Source: JAAFJM01 sp964529175 (GTDB lineage: Bacteria; Bacteroidota; Bacteroidia; UKL13-3). Taken from it: a stretch of DNA of 64,000 bases. Both the position numbers and the translations under genes were made by a program. The notes beneath the pieces were generated by a model. That model saw only the letters and a program-made list of their open reading frames with translations. It was not told the DNA's origin and did no database searches. Position 1 is the first letter of the stretch, and every line of letters starts with the position of its first letter. This document shows positions 26,837 through 35,048 of this stretch, one piece after another. The DNA is taken from NCBI GenBank assembly GCA_964529175.1, contig CAZGVO010000004.1, positions 124,001 to 188,000 on the forward strand, given 5' to 3'.

Positions 26837-27485
26837 GAATTATGGGGTAAAAAGAAATGATATATAGAACCTTTATTTGTTAGTTTTTTAACACTACAAA
26901 ATTGCAGCTAACCAATGCATTTTGTTTTATACCTAAATCAATAATTTTTATATAAATCACAGTTTTGTGGTAATAGAAATAGCTCTAAAAATTAATATTA
27001 AACCTTTTAGTAACAAGGTATTTAGCAATTAGTACTCCTTTTATTCTTCATACTTTTTGCATTGCCCAAAAAGTATGCAAAAACGCTAGACAATAAAAAG
27101 CTACCTCCCCGCAATGCCAGAAGCACGGCCCGCTTTATTGTCTGGCCAGCGCGCCCAAAAAAATTAAACTTTTAATAAATAATTAGCATTTGAATATTTT
27201 GGAAAGTCATATCTAATTTTTACTACTTACAGATTAAAATAATAATGTAAATGTTGTTTTATATAAATTTATTTAGTAGTTATCTTAAATTTATGAAAGT
27301 GTAAACTATCTAACCAAATGAAACAAGTGTTAAAAGATCAATACTAAATAAAACATAGCTTATTAACTATGTTTCTATTTTCTATATGGTTAAAAAAAAT
27401 GAAAACTGATGCCAATAAACAAAACAAAAGAGGCCGTCCTTTTGAGACAGCCTCTTTTATACAAAACTAAAATTAAAATACTAAA
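26837..27485. other. Intergenic region with an inverted-repeat element, no gene seen
   Basis: No convincing reading frame over 649 bases. Around 27045-27165 lies a repeat-like block: CATACTTTTTGC is mirrored by AAAAAGTATGC, and AGACAATAAA (27088-27097) by TTTATTGTCT about 36 bases later. This suggests a non-coding folded repeat of the host. The end of the region holds the terminator of the next gene. The 27190-27420 stretch is AT-rich and featureless. Confidence 0.65.
27427..27458 (-). terminator. Terminator downstream of the His-rich small protein gene
   Basis: Stem GAGGCCGTC (27430-27438) and GACAGCCTC (27446-27454), one mismatch, 7-base loop, with A and T runs on the two sides. It lies 28 bases past the stop of the minus-strand gene. 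Confidence 0.75.
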
Positions 27486-27743
27486 CTATGCTTGAGTAGC
27501 ATGAAGTCTAGCATCTTCTTTTTGCAAATCTCTAGCCATAGTATGATGACCATGAGCCTTAACAGTACTATGTGCTGCTTTTTCGTGCTCACCATTTTCA
27601 TGATGTTTAGCTGCTTCTAAATGACTTTTTGAAGCATTGTTTAAATGTTCAGCAGTTTTTTTATGACTATCAATTCTTTTTTGATTGTCGGCTGCTGTAA
27701 TTGGTTTTTTCTCTGTGTTAGGAAATGTGTTTGTTGTGCTCAT
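27486..27743 (-). CDS. Small histidine-rich hypothetical protein, 85 aa
   Basis: A polar helical protein with many His and Lys residues (AEHLNNASKSHLEAAKHHEN, AHGHHTMARDLQ). No signal peptide. Similar small Ala/His-rich proteins are common in Bacteroidota but I cannot name a family; metal binding is conceivable from composition only. Monocistronic, with its own terminator. Confidence 0.65.
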   Translation of the reverse strand: MSTTNTFPNTEKKPITAADNQKRIDSHKKTAEHLNNASKSHLEAAKHHENGEHEKAAHSTVKAHGHHTMARDLQKEDARLHATQA

Positions 27744-27960
27744 CTTATTTATTTATTAATTGTAACAAATTATTACACCACAAACTTGACGGTTTAACCA
27801 AAAGAAATAATTACACATTTACTGTAATTAATTACATCAATTACAGTTTGTTAAACATGTGATAAATACAACATTTACAAAAATAGATGTAAGTAAAAAT
27901 GAGTTTAATTAAATGAGTTTTGCCACTTAATATTTACAATTAAAAACACACACAAACACA

Positions 27961-29610
27961 ATGAAACGTTTACTAATTTCAACAATGGCCTCACTTTTAA
28001 TTTTAGGTGCTTCGGCCCAAACAGATGAGCGCAAATGGAATATTGGCCTTTTGGCTGGTACCAGCGAATATCAAGGCGATTTAGGAAATCGATTCTTATA
28101 TTTTAACAACAAAACCATTGATAATATTGACAAGACTTACACTGTTGGTTTAAGTTTAACGCGCTATTTAAATTCTACTTTCGATTTTGGAGCAATGGGA
28201 ACTTATGGTTCTTGGGGTTATTACGAACCAGGTCAGCCGGGTTTTAGAGCTGATATGCTTCAGTTAAATGGCCATGTAAAATTGAAATTTAACAATGGCT
28301 ACATTATTGAGGAAAACAGTTTATTTCAACCTTATTTATTAGGAGGTATAGGCGTAAATAGATACCAAGGTACAACTACCATTGAAGGGCAAGATATTAC
28401 AGGCATTATTGGTGGTGGATTTAATTTTAGATTGAGTGGTGTAATTGGTATTAACTACCAGGCTACTTATGGCTATTTGTTAACCAGCGATTTAAGAGAT
28501 TTACAACCTGCAAATGGCATGAACGATGCCTTTTTGTTACATACAATTGGTTTAAACTTTAATTTAGGTTCGGCTTATGATAATGATGGGGATGGGGTTA
28601 ATGATAAAAAAGACAAGTGTGCAAACACACCCTCAAATGTAAAAGTTGATAAAACAGGTTGCCCAATTGATATCGATAAAGATGGTATAGCAGATTATTT
28701 AGATGCTTGCCCAAGTGAATCAGGAACAGCTAATGGCTGCCCCGATAATGATAAAGATGGTGTGGCTAATAAAGATGACCAATGCCCAGAAACAGCAGGT
28801 TTAATTGCATTAAATGGTTGTCCTGATGCTGATGGTGATGGAATTATTGATAGCAAAGACAATTGTCCTAATGTTAAAGGTAGTTTAGCTTTAGCAGGTT
28901 GCCCTGATAGAGATAATGATGGCGTAGCAGATGAAATCGATGCGTGTCCTGATGTGTATGGTTTAGCTAGTTTTAAAGGCTGTCCTGATACAGATAATGA
29001 TGGAATTGAAAATAGCAAAGACCAATGCCCTGATTTAAAAGGAACACTTGCTACCAATGGTTGCCCTGATACCGATAATGATGGTGTGCATGATGGAATT
29101 GACAAATGTCCACGTATAGCAGGAAGTGCTAACCACAGCGGTTGCCCAGATTCAGATAATGATGGCGTGTATGACGATATGGATAAATGTATTACCATAC
29201 CGGGTACAAGTGCTAACCAAGGTTGCCCTGAAGTAAAAAAAGAAGTAAAACAATTATTCGAAAAAGCATTACAAGGCATTCAATTTGAAACAGGAAAAGC
29301 TGTTATCAAATCAAGTTCAAATGCTATTTTAAATTCGATAGTAAAAGTAATGAACCAAAACCCTAGCTATAAATTATTAATAGGTGGACATACCGATAAT
29401 GTAGGCGATGATGAAATGAACATGACCCTTTCGCAAGATAGAGCAACAGCAGTTTCAAAATACTTAATTAGCAATGGCGTTGACCCATTAAGAGTAACAG
29501 CAACAGGATATGGTGAATCTTCTCCAGTTGATGTAAACACATCGGTAAAAGGTAGAACCAGAAACCGCAGAGTAGAACTTAAAGTTGAGTTTTTAGAGGT
29601 TGTAAAATAA
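27961..29610 (+). CDS. OmpA-family outer-membrane protein with TSP3 calcium-binding repeats
   Basis: 549 residues. Signal peptide (MKRLLISTMASLLILGASAQ); N-terminal eight-stranded barrel (about 25-200); then from residue 205 about seven thrombospondin-type-3 repeats of the form DNDGDGV..KDKCP...GCPD that bind Ca2+; then a C-terminal peptidoglycan-binding OmpA domain with LLIGGHTDNVGDDEMNMTLS and GRTRNRRVEL. It tethers the outer membrane to the cell wall. An A-rich leader (AAAACACACACAAACACA) precedes the ATG, and a strong terminator follows. Confidence 0.95.
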   Translation: MKRLLISTMASLLILGASAQTDERKWNIGLLAGTSEYQGDLGNRFLYFNNKTIDNIDKTYTVGLSLTRYLNSTFDFGAMGTYGSWGYYEPGQPGFRADMLQLNGHVKLKFNNGYIIEENSLFQPYLLGGIGVNRYQGTTTIEGQDITGIIGGGFNFRLSGVIGINYQATYGYLLTSDLRDLQPANGMNDAFLLHTIGLNFNLGSAYDNDGDGVNDKKDKCANTPSNVKVDKTGCPIDIDKDGIADYLDACPSESGTANGCPDNDKDGVANKDDQCPETAGLIALNGCPDADGDGIIDSKDNCPNVKGSLALAGCPDRDNDGVADEIDACPDVYGLASFKGCPDTDNDGIENSKDQCPDLKGTLATNGCPDTDNDGVHDGIDKCPRIAGSANHSGCPDSDNDGVYDDMDKCITIPGTSANQGCPEVKKEVKQLFEKALQGIQFETGKAVIKSSSNAILNSIVKVMNQNPSYKLLIGGHTDNVGDDEMNMTLSQDRATAVSKYLISNGVDPLRVTATGYGESSPVDVNTSVKGRTRNRRVELKVEFLEVVK

Positions 29611-29939
29611 AAATCCAATAACTAATATAAAAAAAGGCTGCCACTGAATTGAGTGAGCAGCCTTTTTTTTGTTAAGAAATAAGATATTTTGCACTCGCTA
29701 GCATCTTGCTAGTGTGGGCTTACGAAACAGCCTCTGGCTGTAAAACAAAACCAAAACTGCTTTAGCCAAAAACTAAAGCGATTTTTTTTTATGTAAAATT
29801 ACTTTATTTGAAGTGAATAAAAAGATTAGTAAAAACACAATCAAAAATAGTAAGTGACATTAAACAACTAAAGGCTTAATAATATATTCACCAATTAAAT
29901 GCTAGATAGTGGGGTGTATTAGGTAATTTAAGAAGATAA
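29611..29939 (+). other. Intergenic region with two terminators
   Basis: Besides the OmpA terminator (stem GGCTGC 29636-29641 with GCAGCC 29657-29662, T run 29663-29670), a second hairpin at 29759-29791 (GCTTTAG, CCAAAAA, CTAAAGC, then nine T) belongs to the same terminator family found at 30645 and 63218. The stretch 29800-29939 shows no gene apart from the toxin-tail remnant that follows. Confidence 0.75.
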
Positions 29940-30032
29940 GTTGCTAAAAATAATCCAAATGAAAAAGCTATTCACAATGCCGCGAATGCCGAGTTTAAGG
30001 AAGAAAAACATGAATATACTGGAAATAATTAA
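29940..30032 (+). pseudogene. Possible C-terminal remnant of a polymorphic toxin
   Basis: After an in-frame TAA (29937-29939) a 30-codon frame runs to TAA at 30030-30032. It encodes a polar tail reading VAKNNPNEKA, then IHNAANAEFKEEKHEYTGNN. It has no start codon of its own and ends 7 bases before the immunity-like gene, the spacing expected of a toxin-immunity pair. The family of the lost toxin cannot be told. This is an inference from position and composition. Confidence 0.35.
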
Positions 30033-30039
30033 ATAATAA

Positions 30040-30576
30040 ATGAAAAGACAAAAAATTATAATTGGTAGTATTGTTGAAATAATATTAAGCGATACGCAAA
30101 AGGCATTGGGTAGAATTTATCCTAATAATAAGTTATTGGTTTATGACAAACCATTTGATATTGATCATTCCTTTGCATTGAATGATTTAAACTTTACACA
30201 GAAGCTATTTATTGTTTCAATATATGAATGGGTGATTAAAAAGGGGCATTTTAGTATTATTGCATTTGCCCCCCTAACAGAGCAAGAATTATTATTAGAT
30301 GAACCAATGTTTTGGCAATCAAATGATAATTTCCAAAACTGCATATTGCTATACCCAGACCTGACCGAGGTAAAAGTTTCACCTAAAGAATGCGTTGGTT
30401 TTGAACGTTTGGGTGTTTTTGATGATATTGGAATTATTAAGAGAATTAATGACATGTTTGGTGGGGTAAAAAAATTTTACGGATATTATGATAATTTGGT
30501 AAGAAATACTGATAGTGTTGATCCTAAAATGCATAATCCCATGGATTATTTTAATTCAATTGAATTGAATTATTGA
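30040..30576 (+). CDS. Imm26-like immunity protein
   Basis: 178 residues, no signal or TM segment. The N-terminal KIIIGSIVEIILSDTQKALGRIYPNNKLLVYD pattern (a beta-rich start with a Gly-Arg-x-Tyr turn) resembles the Imm26 family of immunity proteins, which neutralise contact-dependent or type VI polymorphic toxins. It follows a probable toxin-tail remnant by 7 bases and is followed by a terminator, so it looks like an orphan immunity gene kept after toxin loss. Family membership is tentative. Confidence 0.5.
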   Translation: MKRQKIIIGSIVEIILSDTQKALGRIYPNNKLLVYDKPFDIDHSFALNDLNFTQKLFIVSIYEWVIKKGHFSIIAFAPLTEQELLLDEPMFWQSNDNFQNCILLYPDLTEVKVSPKECVGFERLGVFDDIGIIKRINDMFGGVKKFYGYYDNLVRNTDSVDPKMHNPMDYFNSIELNY

Positions 30577-30735
30577 CACAGCCTCCGCACTCGCTCTCCT
30601 CTTGCTAGTGAGTTAAAAAATTAACCTCCAACTGTATTATAACCAAACCGCTTTAGTCAAAAACTAAAGCGGTTTATTATTTTAGTTTGTAGATAACGTA
30701 CATAAATTCATAAAAAAAGCGGCAAAAGCCGCTTC
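30577..30735. terminator. Two terminators at the left border of the element
   Basis: A plus-strand hairpin (AAACCGCTTTAG 30645-30656, CTAAAGCGGTTT 30664-30675) ends the immunity gene. A second hairpin AAGCGGC AAAA GCCGCTT (30717-30734) has its T run on the minus strand. In the uninterrupted chromosome it would follow the 3' end of tRNA-Ala by about two bases and is most likely the original tRNA terminator, now 28 kb away. Confidence 0.78.
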
Positions 30736-30782
30736 GTGGAGAATACCGGATTCGAACCGGTCGCCTCTTGCATGCCATGCAA
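30736..30782. repeat. attL: 47-bp duplication of the tRNA-Ala 3' half
   Basis: 30736-30782 is identical to 59135-59181, starting GTGGAGAATACCGGATTCGA and ending GCATGCCATGCAA. It contains the anticodon-stem to 3'-end half of tRNA-Ala(GGC) on the minus strand. Beyond this the two sites diverge (TAGTTAG here, GCGCTCTAG in the intact tRNA). It is the attachment-site duplication left by site-specific integration. Confidence 0.95.
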
Positions 30783-30891
30783 TAGTTAGTTTATTATTAG
30801 TATTTATTAGTATTTATAATTAAATTGATTTTCAATAAGTTGCAAAAATGTGATTATTAATAATTATGTCGTTATATTAATTTTTACGTCA

Positions 30892-30915
30892 TTTGTCGGA
30901 GCTATGTCGGAGTAA
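30892..30915. promoter_or_regulatory. Candidate integrase arm-type site, left
   Basis: TTTGTCGGAGCTATGTCGGAG (two GTCGGAG separated by CTAT) occurs here, 110 bases inside attL and 28 bases upstream of the integrase. A near-identical copy lies 54 bases inside the right end at 59060-59080. Matching sites just inside both ends fit integrase arm or accessory binding; no other copy was noticed. Confidence 0.55.
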
Positions 30916-30942
30916 ATTATTCCTTTGATATGAAATATAATT

Positions 30943-32166
30943 ATGGCAAGTGTAAAATTGATTTTCGCAAAAAACAAACCAAATAAAAAAACAGGCGAGT
31001 GTTTTTTCTTTTTGAGAATAACTCATAACAGAAAACAAAAAGAATTAAAAATTGGAAAATGCTTACCAGAGCATTGGAATTATAAAGATAATCTTCCCAA
31101 AAAAGGCTGCCCATTATATAACGATATAATGGTTGCAATAAATAGAAGAAAAAGCGATGCAAGCAAACTAATTCTAGACCTTGAAACAAATAATTTAGAT
31201 TTTTCTTCTAAAACAATTGTCGAAACTATTACTCAAAAAAATAAAAATTCATCAAAGACTGTACTAAGTTATTTTGAGGATAATATTTTGAGGCTGAAAA
31301 ATTCAAATAGAATAAGCTATGCAAATATTTTTCAATCAACTTTAAACAGCTTTAAAACCTTTAATAATGGAAATGATTTTACCTTCCATGAGGTTAATTA
31401 CTCATTCCTAACAAGATTTGAAGAACATCATTTGAAAAATAGTGTTCAACCAAATTCAATTTTTGTGTACTTACGCACCTTTAGAACTTTGCTAAATAAT
31501 GCTGTAAAGGATCAAATAGTTAAAGCGGATTATAATCCATTTAAAGATTATTCCATGGCAAAGTTCAGACGAATAAAAACAAAAAAACGAACCCTTACCA
31601 AAGAAGAAATGGATAAGTTAATCGCTTTGGATACTGAAACTGATTCTCAACTTTTTCATGCCAAGAATTATTTTCTATTCATGTACTATAATAGAGGAAT
31701 AAATTTTATAGACTTAGCAAATATAAAATGGAGTAACATTCAAAATGGTAGACTTTTTTATACAAGAAGTAAAACCAAAGAACACTTTAATATAAAATTG
31801 CTTGAACCAGCAATAAAAATTTTAGATTTCTATAAAAAAGGACAAAATTTAACATCAGATAGTTATGTTTTCCCTATACTCAATAGCAGCCATATTACAG
31901 CTACTCAAATTGATTATAGAATTGACAGAGTCTTAAAGCAAGTTAATTCCAATTTACAAAAACTAGGAGAAAAAGCAAAAATAAGCACCAAAATAACTAC
32001 TTATGTTGCTAGACATACTTTCGCTAATGCCCTTAAAAGAGGGGGTGCGAAAATTTCTGAAATAAGTGAGGCTATGGGACATGACAGCGAACATACTACT
32101 CAAATTTATTTAGATAGCTTTGAGAATGATAAACTAGATAATATTACAAAATCAATTCTTTTGTAA
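30943..32166 (+). CDS. int: Tyrosine recombinase / integrase of the element
   Basis: 407 residues. N-terminal arm-binding domain (about 1-80), SAM-like core-binding domain (about 95-190, TVLSYFEDNILRLKNSNRIS), and a C-terminal catalytic domain. Catalytic set: Arg251 (YYNRGINFIDLANIKW), Lys277/279 (YTRSKTKEHF), Arg357 (TYVARHTFANAL, with Tyr in place of the usual His of HxxR, common in Bacteroidota), His380 (MGHDSEHTT) and nucleophile Tyr389. It lies 161 bases inside attL and reads into the element, the standard position for an enzyme that integrates into a tRNA. Confidence 0.95.
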   Translation: MASVKLIFAKNKPNKKTGECFFFLRITHNRKQKELKIGKCLPEHWNYKDNLPKKGCPLYNDIMVAINRRKSDASKLILDLETNNLDFSSKTIVETITQKNKNSSKTVLSYFEDNILRLKNSNRISYANIFQSTLNSFKTFNNGNDFTFHEVNYSFLTRFEEHHLKNSVQPNSIFVYLRTFRTLLNNAVKDQIVKADYNPFKDYSMAKFRRIKTKKRTLTKEEMDKLIALDTETDSQLFHAKNYFLFMYYNRGINFIDLANIKWSNIQNGRLFYTRSKTKEHFNIKLLEPAIKILDFYKKGQNLTSDSYVFPILNSSHITATQIDYRIDRVLKQVNSNLQKLGEKAKISTKITTYVARHTFANALKRGGAKISEISEAMGHDSEHTTQIYLDSFENDKLDNITKSILL

Positions 32167-32198
32167 AAATTTGGTTCAATTATTGCTTTCGAGAAATC

Positions 32199-33056
32199 AT
32201 GGAAACACCTCTTGAAGACAGATTAAATGAATTAGTTCCACGAATGGTAAAAAAACTAGAAACTGTAATTACACTCAGAATTGATAAAGCACGATTTAAA
32301 AAAACTATTATAGAAGAAGAATTAATGCAATTAAACCATGTTTTTATGTATTTTTTTAAGTCAAATAGTTTCGTAGAAAAACAGATTATTACATTCTGTG
32401 AAAATTATTCAAGAGGAGTTCCCATTGATAATCAAGTACAAAATTTAATTTTAGGAAAAAAAAGAAAGGTCAATTTTGAAAATGGTATTAAACAAAAGTT
32501 AGAAATTACAAGTTCATATCAATTAGAGGAAATAAAATTTTATAATTACATACAATCTCCCGAATATATAATTGGCTGCTTTGCTAGATTCATATCCATA
32601 TATAAAACGATAAAAATTTTCGGTGTTAAATATGAAGAAATTCAAGAAAAATACCAATGTTATTTTGGTGACCAAACTTATAAAAATTCTTATAATCAAT
32701 ATTATTATCTAACTGATGAACAATTAGTTAGTCCCAATGAAAAAATTGTCAATAAAGTAATTGACAATTCAATTGTTTTAGTCAATGATAATACACCAAG
32801 AATTAAGTGGACAGGTAGTAAAAATGACCTCTATAAATTAGTATATTCACTTCATGAGTTGAAACTAATAAATGATGGAGAAGGTGATATTACTAAAATA
32901 ATTCCAGTTATTGGACATATACTGGGTGTTGAAATAAAAGGTTCATGGCAATCTAGTTTTAGTCAACATAGAAATTCTAATAATAATGATTATAACCATT
33001 TTGAACTTTTTGATAATTTAAAAGAGTCTTACAACTCTATTTTAAATAAAAAGTGA
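32199..33056 (+). CDS. RteC-domain regulator
   Basis: 285 residues, with the RteC hallmark in the C-terminal third: RIKWTGSKNDLYKLVYSLHE, LKLINDGEGDITKIIPVIGH, then GSWQSSFSQHRNSNNNDY and LKESYNSILNKK. RteC in CTnDOT-type elements activates the excision operon. Here the gene is 33 bases behind the integrase and directly upstream of the HTH/primase operon, a position that suits control of excision or replication. The N-terminal 190 residues carry no motif I can name. Confidence 0.82.
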   Translation: METPLEDRLNELVPRMVKKLETVITLRIDKARFKKTIIEEELMQLNHVFMYFFKSNSFVEKQIITFCENYSRGVPIDNQVQNLILGKKRKVNFENGIKQKLEITSSYQLEEIKFYNYIQSPEYIIGCFARFISIYKTIKIFGVKYEEIQEKYQCYFGDQTYKNSYNQYYYLTDEQLVSPNEKIVNKVIDNSIVLVNDNTPRIKWTGSKNDLYKLVYSLHELKLINDGEGDITKIIPVIGHILGVEIKGSWQSSFSQHRNSNNNDYNHFELFDNLKESYNSILNKK

Positions 33057-33090
33057 CCCAAGTTGGGTCAATTTACACCCAAGTTTGGTC
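33055..33090. promoter_or_regulatory. Paired palindromic operator upstream of the HTH/primase operon
   Basis: GACCCAA G TTGGGTC (33055-33069) is a perfect 7-bp inverted repeat overlapping the rteC stop. A second copy, ACCCAAGTTTGGTC (33077-33090), differs by one base from ACCCAAGTTGGGTC and lies exactly 21 bases on, so two helical turns. This is the picture of a two-site operator for a dimeric regulator, with the small HTH protein or RteC as candidates. Confidence 0.65.
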
Positions 33091-33164
33091 ATATTTATCT
33101 GTATAGTAGTGTTTTATGGATTTTTATTTATATTTATTTGCTCCGTCCAATAAGGATATAACAA

Positions 33165-33488
33165 ATGAGTGAAATAATTATAACTACAAAAGAAGAACTT
33201 GAATCTTGTATAGATAGGGTTATCAAAAAGAACTTAGGAGCACATTTTAACTCCAACAAAAATGAGGGGGACACCTATTTAAATGTCACTGAGGCTGCTG
33301 CTTTTCTAAATCTTGCCAAACAAACTTTGTATGGCTTTACTTCACAAAGTCAAATTCCTTTTATAAAAAGGGCCAAAAGATTACTTTTTAAAAAAAGTGA
33401 TTTAGAAAAATGGTTAATGGAAGGAAGATGTAAGTCAATTTCTGAACTTGAGAACGATTTAAAAAATGGAAAGTCACGTGTTAAATAA
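33165..33488 (+). CDS. HTH (excisionase/MerR-type helix_turn_helix_17) protein
   Basis: 107 residues. The winged-helix DNA-binding segment YLNVTEAAAFLNLAKQTLYG, then FIKRAKRLLFKKSDLEKWL (about 40-85), matches the excisionase-like HTH_17 family. Such proteins bend DNA for excision or regulate replication operons. Its last 23 bases overlap the start of the helicase gene, so the two are translationally coupled. The twin operator lies about 75 bases upstream. Confidence 0.85.
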   Translation: MSEIIITTKEELESCIDRVIKKNLGAHFNSNKNEGDTYLNVTEAAAFLNLAKQTLYGFTSQSQIPFIKRAKRLLFKKSDLEKWLMEGRCKSISELENDLKNGKSRVK

Positions 33489-35004
33489 TAGCAATACTCA
33501 AGACAAAATAAATCCAGAGTCTTTAATAGAGCATTTAAAAAGCCTTTCTAAAACTAATGAAGGTATTTCTGACGGAGACCTATTATCAAATTTATTAGAT
33601 GCAATTCAACCAGTCGATTTTCTTATGGAAGCTAATCCTCAAGCTAACGAAATGTATGAAAATAAAAAACTAAAGAAAGAATTTGATAAGAATGAAATTG
33701 AAAAATTAAGAGAGAAGTTAAAAGTTACACAAAAACAAAAACTTGTTTTGGTGATTGATAACCTATTAAAATTTGTAAATACTAACAATAGTGGATTATG
33801 CGTAAATAATGGATGTATATATGTTTACACTGGTGCGTATTGGAAAAGTATTGAAACAAGTAAATTTCAATTGTTTTTAGGAGATGCAGCAACTAAAATG
33901 GGTATAGATAAGCTATCCGCTAAACATTTTCAGTATATTGAAAATCTATTTAAGCAGTTTAATACATCATCATATCTCCATAGTCCATCCAACAATTCAA
34001 ACAAGTTAAGCATTAATCTGTTAAATGGTACTTTTGATATAGAACCAAATGCAATACATTTAAGAAGTTTCAATCCTGAGGATTTTTTAATATATCAATT
34101 GCCGTTCCAGTTTTATCAATCTGCAACAGCACCACTTTTTCATCAGTTTTTAAACAAAGTGCTTCCTGATAAAGAGAGTCAACTTGTACTCAGTGAATAC
34201 TTAGGTTATGTTTTCCTTAAAAATGGTACTTTAAAACTTGAAAAAACATTATTACTTTATGGCACTGGAGCTAATGGTAAATCAGTGATTTTTGAAATAA
34301 TAAAAGCGTTGGTGGGCAACGACAACTTTTGTAGTTATTCTCTACAAAATTTAACTGATGACAAAGGTTATTACAGAGCCCAAATTGGAAATAAATTACT
34401 TAATTATTCAAGTGAACTTAGTGGTAATTTAAAAGCACATATATTAAAACTATTAGTATCAGGAGAACCAGTTGACGCAAGATTGCCTTATTTAAACCCT
34501 TTTATTATGACGCAATATGCTAAATTAATTTTTAACTGTAATGAACTACCAAAAGATATAGAGCATTCTCATGCTTATTTCAGAAGATTTATTATACTTC
34601 CATTCAAAGTAACAATTCCACCAGAAGAACAGGACAAAGAGTTATCTCAGAAAATCATAAAAAATGAACTATCAGGTATTTTTAATTGGGTCTTAGAAGG
34701 ATTACAAAGGCTTTTAAAACAAAAACATTTTACAGAGTGTCAAGAATCTATAAATTCATGTAATGAATATGAAAAACAATCTGACAGCATAAGGTTGTTT
34801 TTGGAAGAAAACAATTACAAGTCCGATTTGAAAAAACAAGTACTCATTAAGGATATTTATCCTTTATATAAATCATTTTGTATAGAGGATGGCTATCGTT
34901 CTGTTAGCAAGTCTAACTTTATAAAGCGCCTACAAAATATGAAAATAGCCGTTGATAGGATTGGTGTTGGTATGATAGCGAGAATATCAAATGATACCTT
35001 CTAA
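33466..35004 (+). CDS. D5/P4-family replicative helicase (phage/plasmid primase-like)
   Basis: 512 residues. A D5_N region (about 130-240) precedes a superfamily 3 helicase core with Walker A LLYGTGANGKSVIFE (about 262-276) and the downstream LNPFIMTQYAKLIFNCNELP (sensor region). The C-terminal winged-helix region (KQVLIKDIYPLYKSFC) is typical of P4-like proteins. It unwinds DNA to start element replication. The primase function is likely supplied by the next gene. It overlaps the HTH gene by 23 bases. Confidence 0.9.
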   Translation: MESHVLNNSNTQDKINPESLIEHLKSLSKTNEGISDGDLLSNLLDAIQPVDFLMEANPQANEMYENKKLKKEFDKNEIEKLREKLKVTQKQKLVLVIDNLLKFVNTNNSGLCVNNGCIYVYTGAYWKSIETSKFQLFLGDAATKMGIDKLSAKHFQYIENLFKQFNTSSYLHSPSNNSNKLSINLLNGTFDIEPNAIHLRSFNPEDFLIYQLPFQFYQSATAPLFHQFLNKVLPDKESQLVLSEYLGYVFLKNGTLKLEKTLLLYGTGANGKSVIFEIIKALVGNDNFCSYSLQNLTDDKGYYRAQIGNKLLNYSSELSGNLKAHILKLLVSGEPVDARLPYLNPFIMTQYAKLIFNCNELPKDIEHSHAYFRRFIILPFKVTIPPEEQDKELSQKIIKNELSGIFNWVLEGLQRLLKQKHFTECQESINSCNEYEKQSDSIRLFLEENNYKSDLKKQVLIKDIYPLYKSFCIEDGYRSVSKSNFIKRLQNMKIAVDRIGVGMIARISNDTF

Positions 35005-35048
35005 AATACTTTTTGTTTTTTAGCTACATATAATTCACCAGATTCATT

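Noticed and set aside
28695..29279. 194-codon minus-strand frame with repeated SGQP and LSVSGQPL motifs
   Set aside because: It is the antisense shadow of the TSP3 repeats of the OmpA-family gene; its periodicity comes from the real gene.
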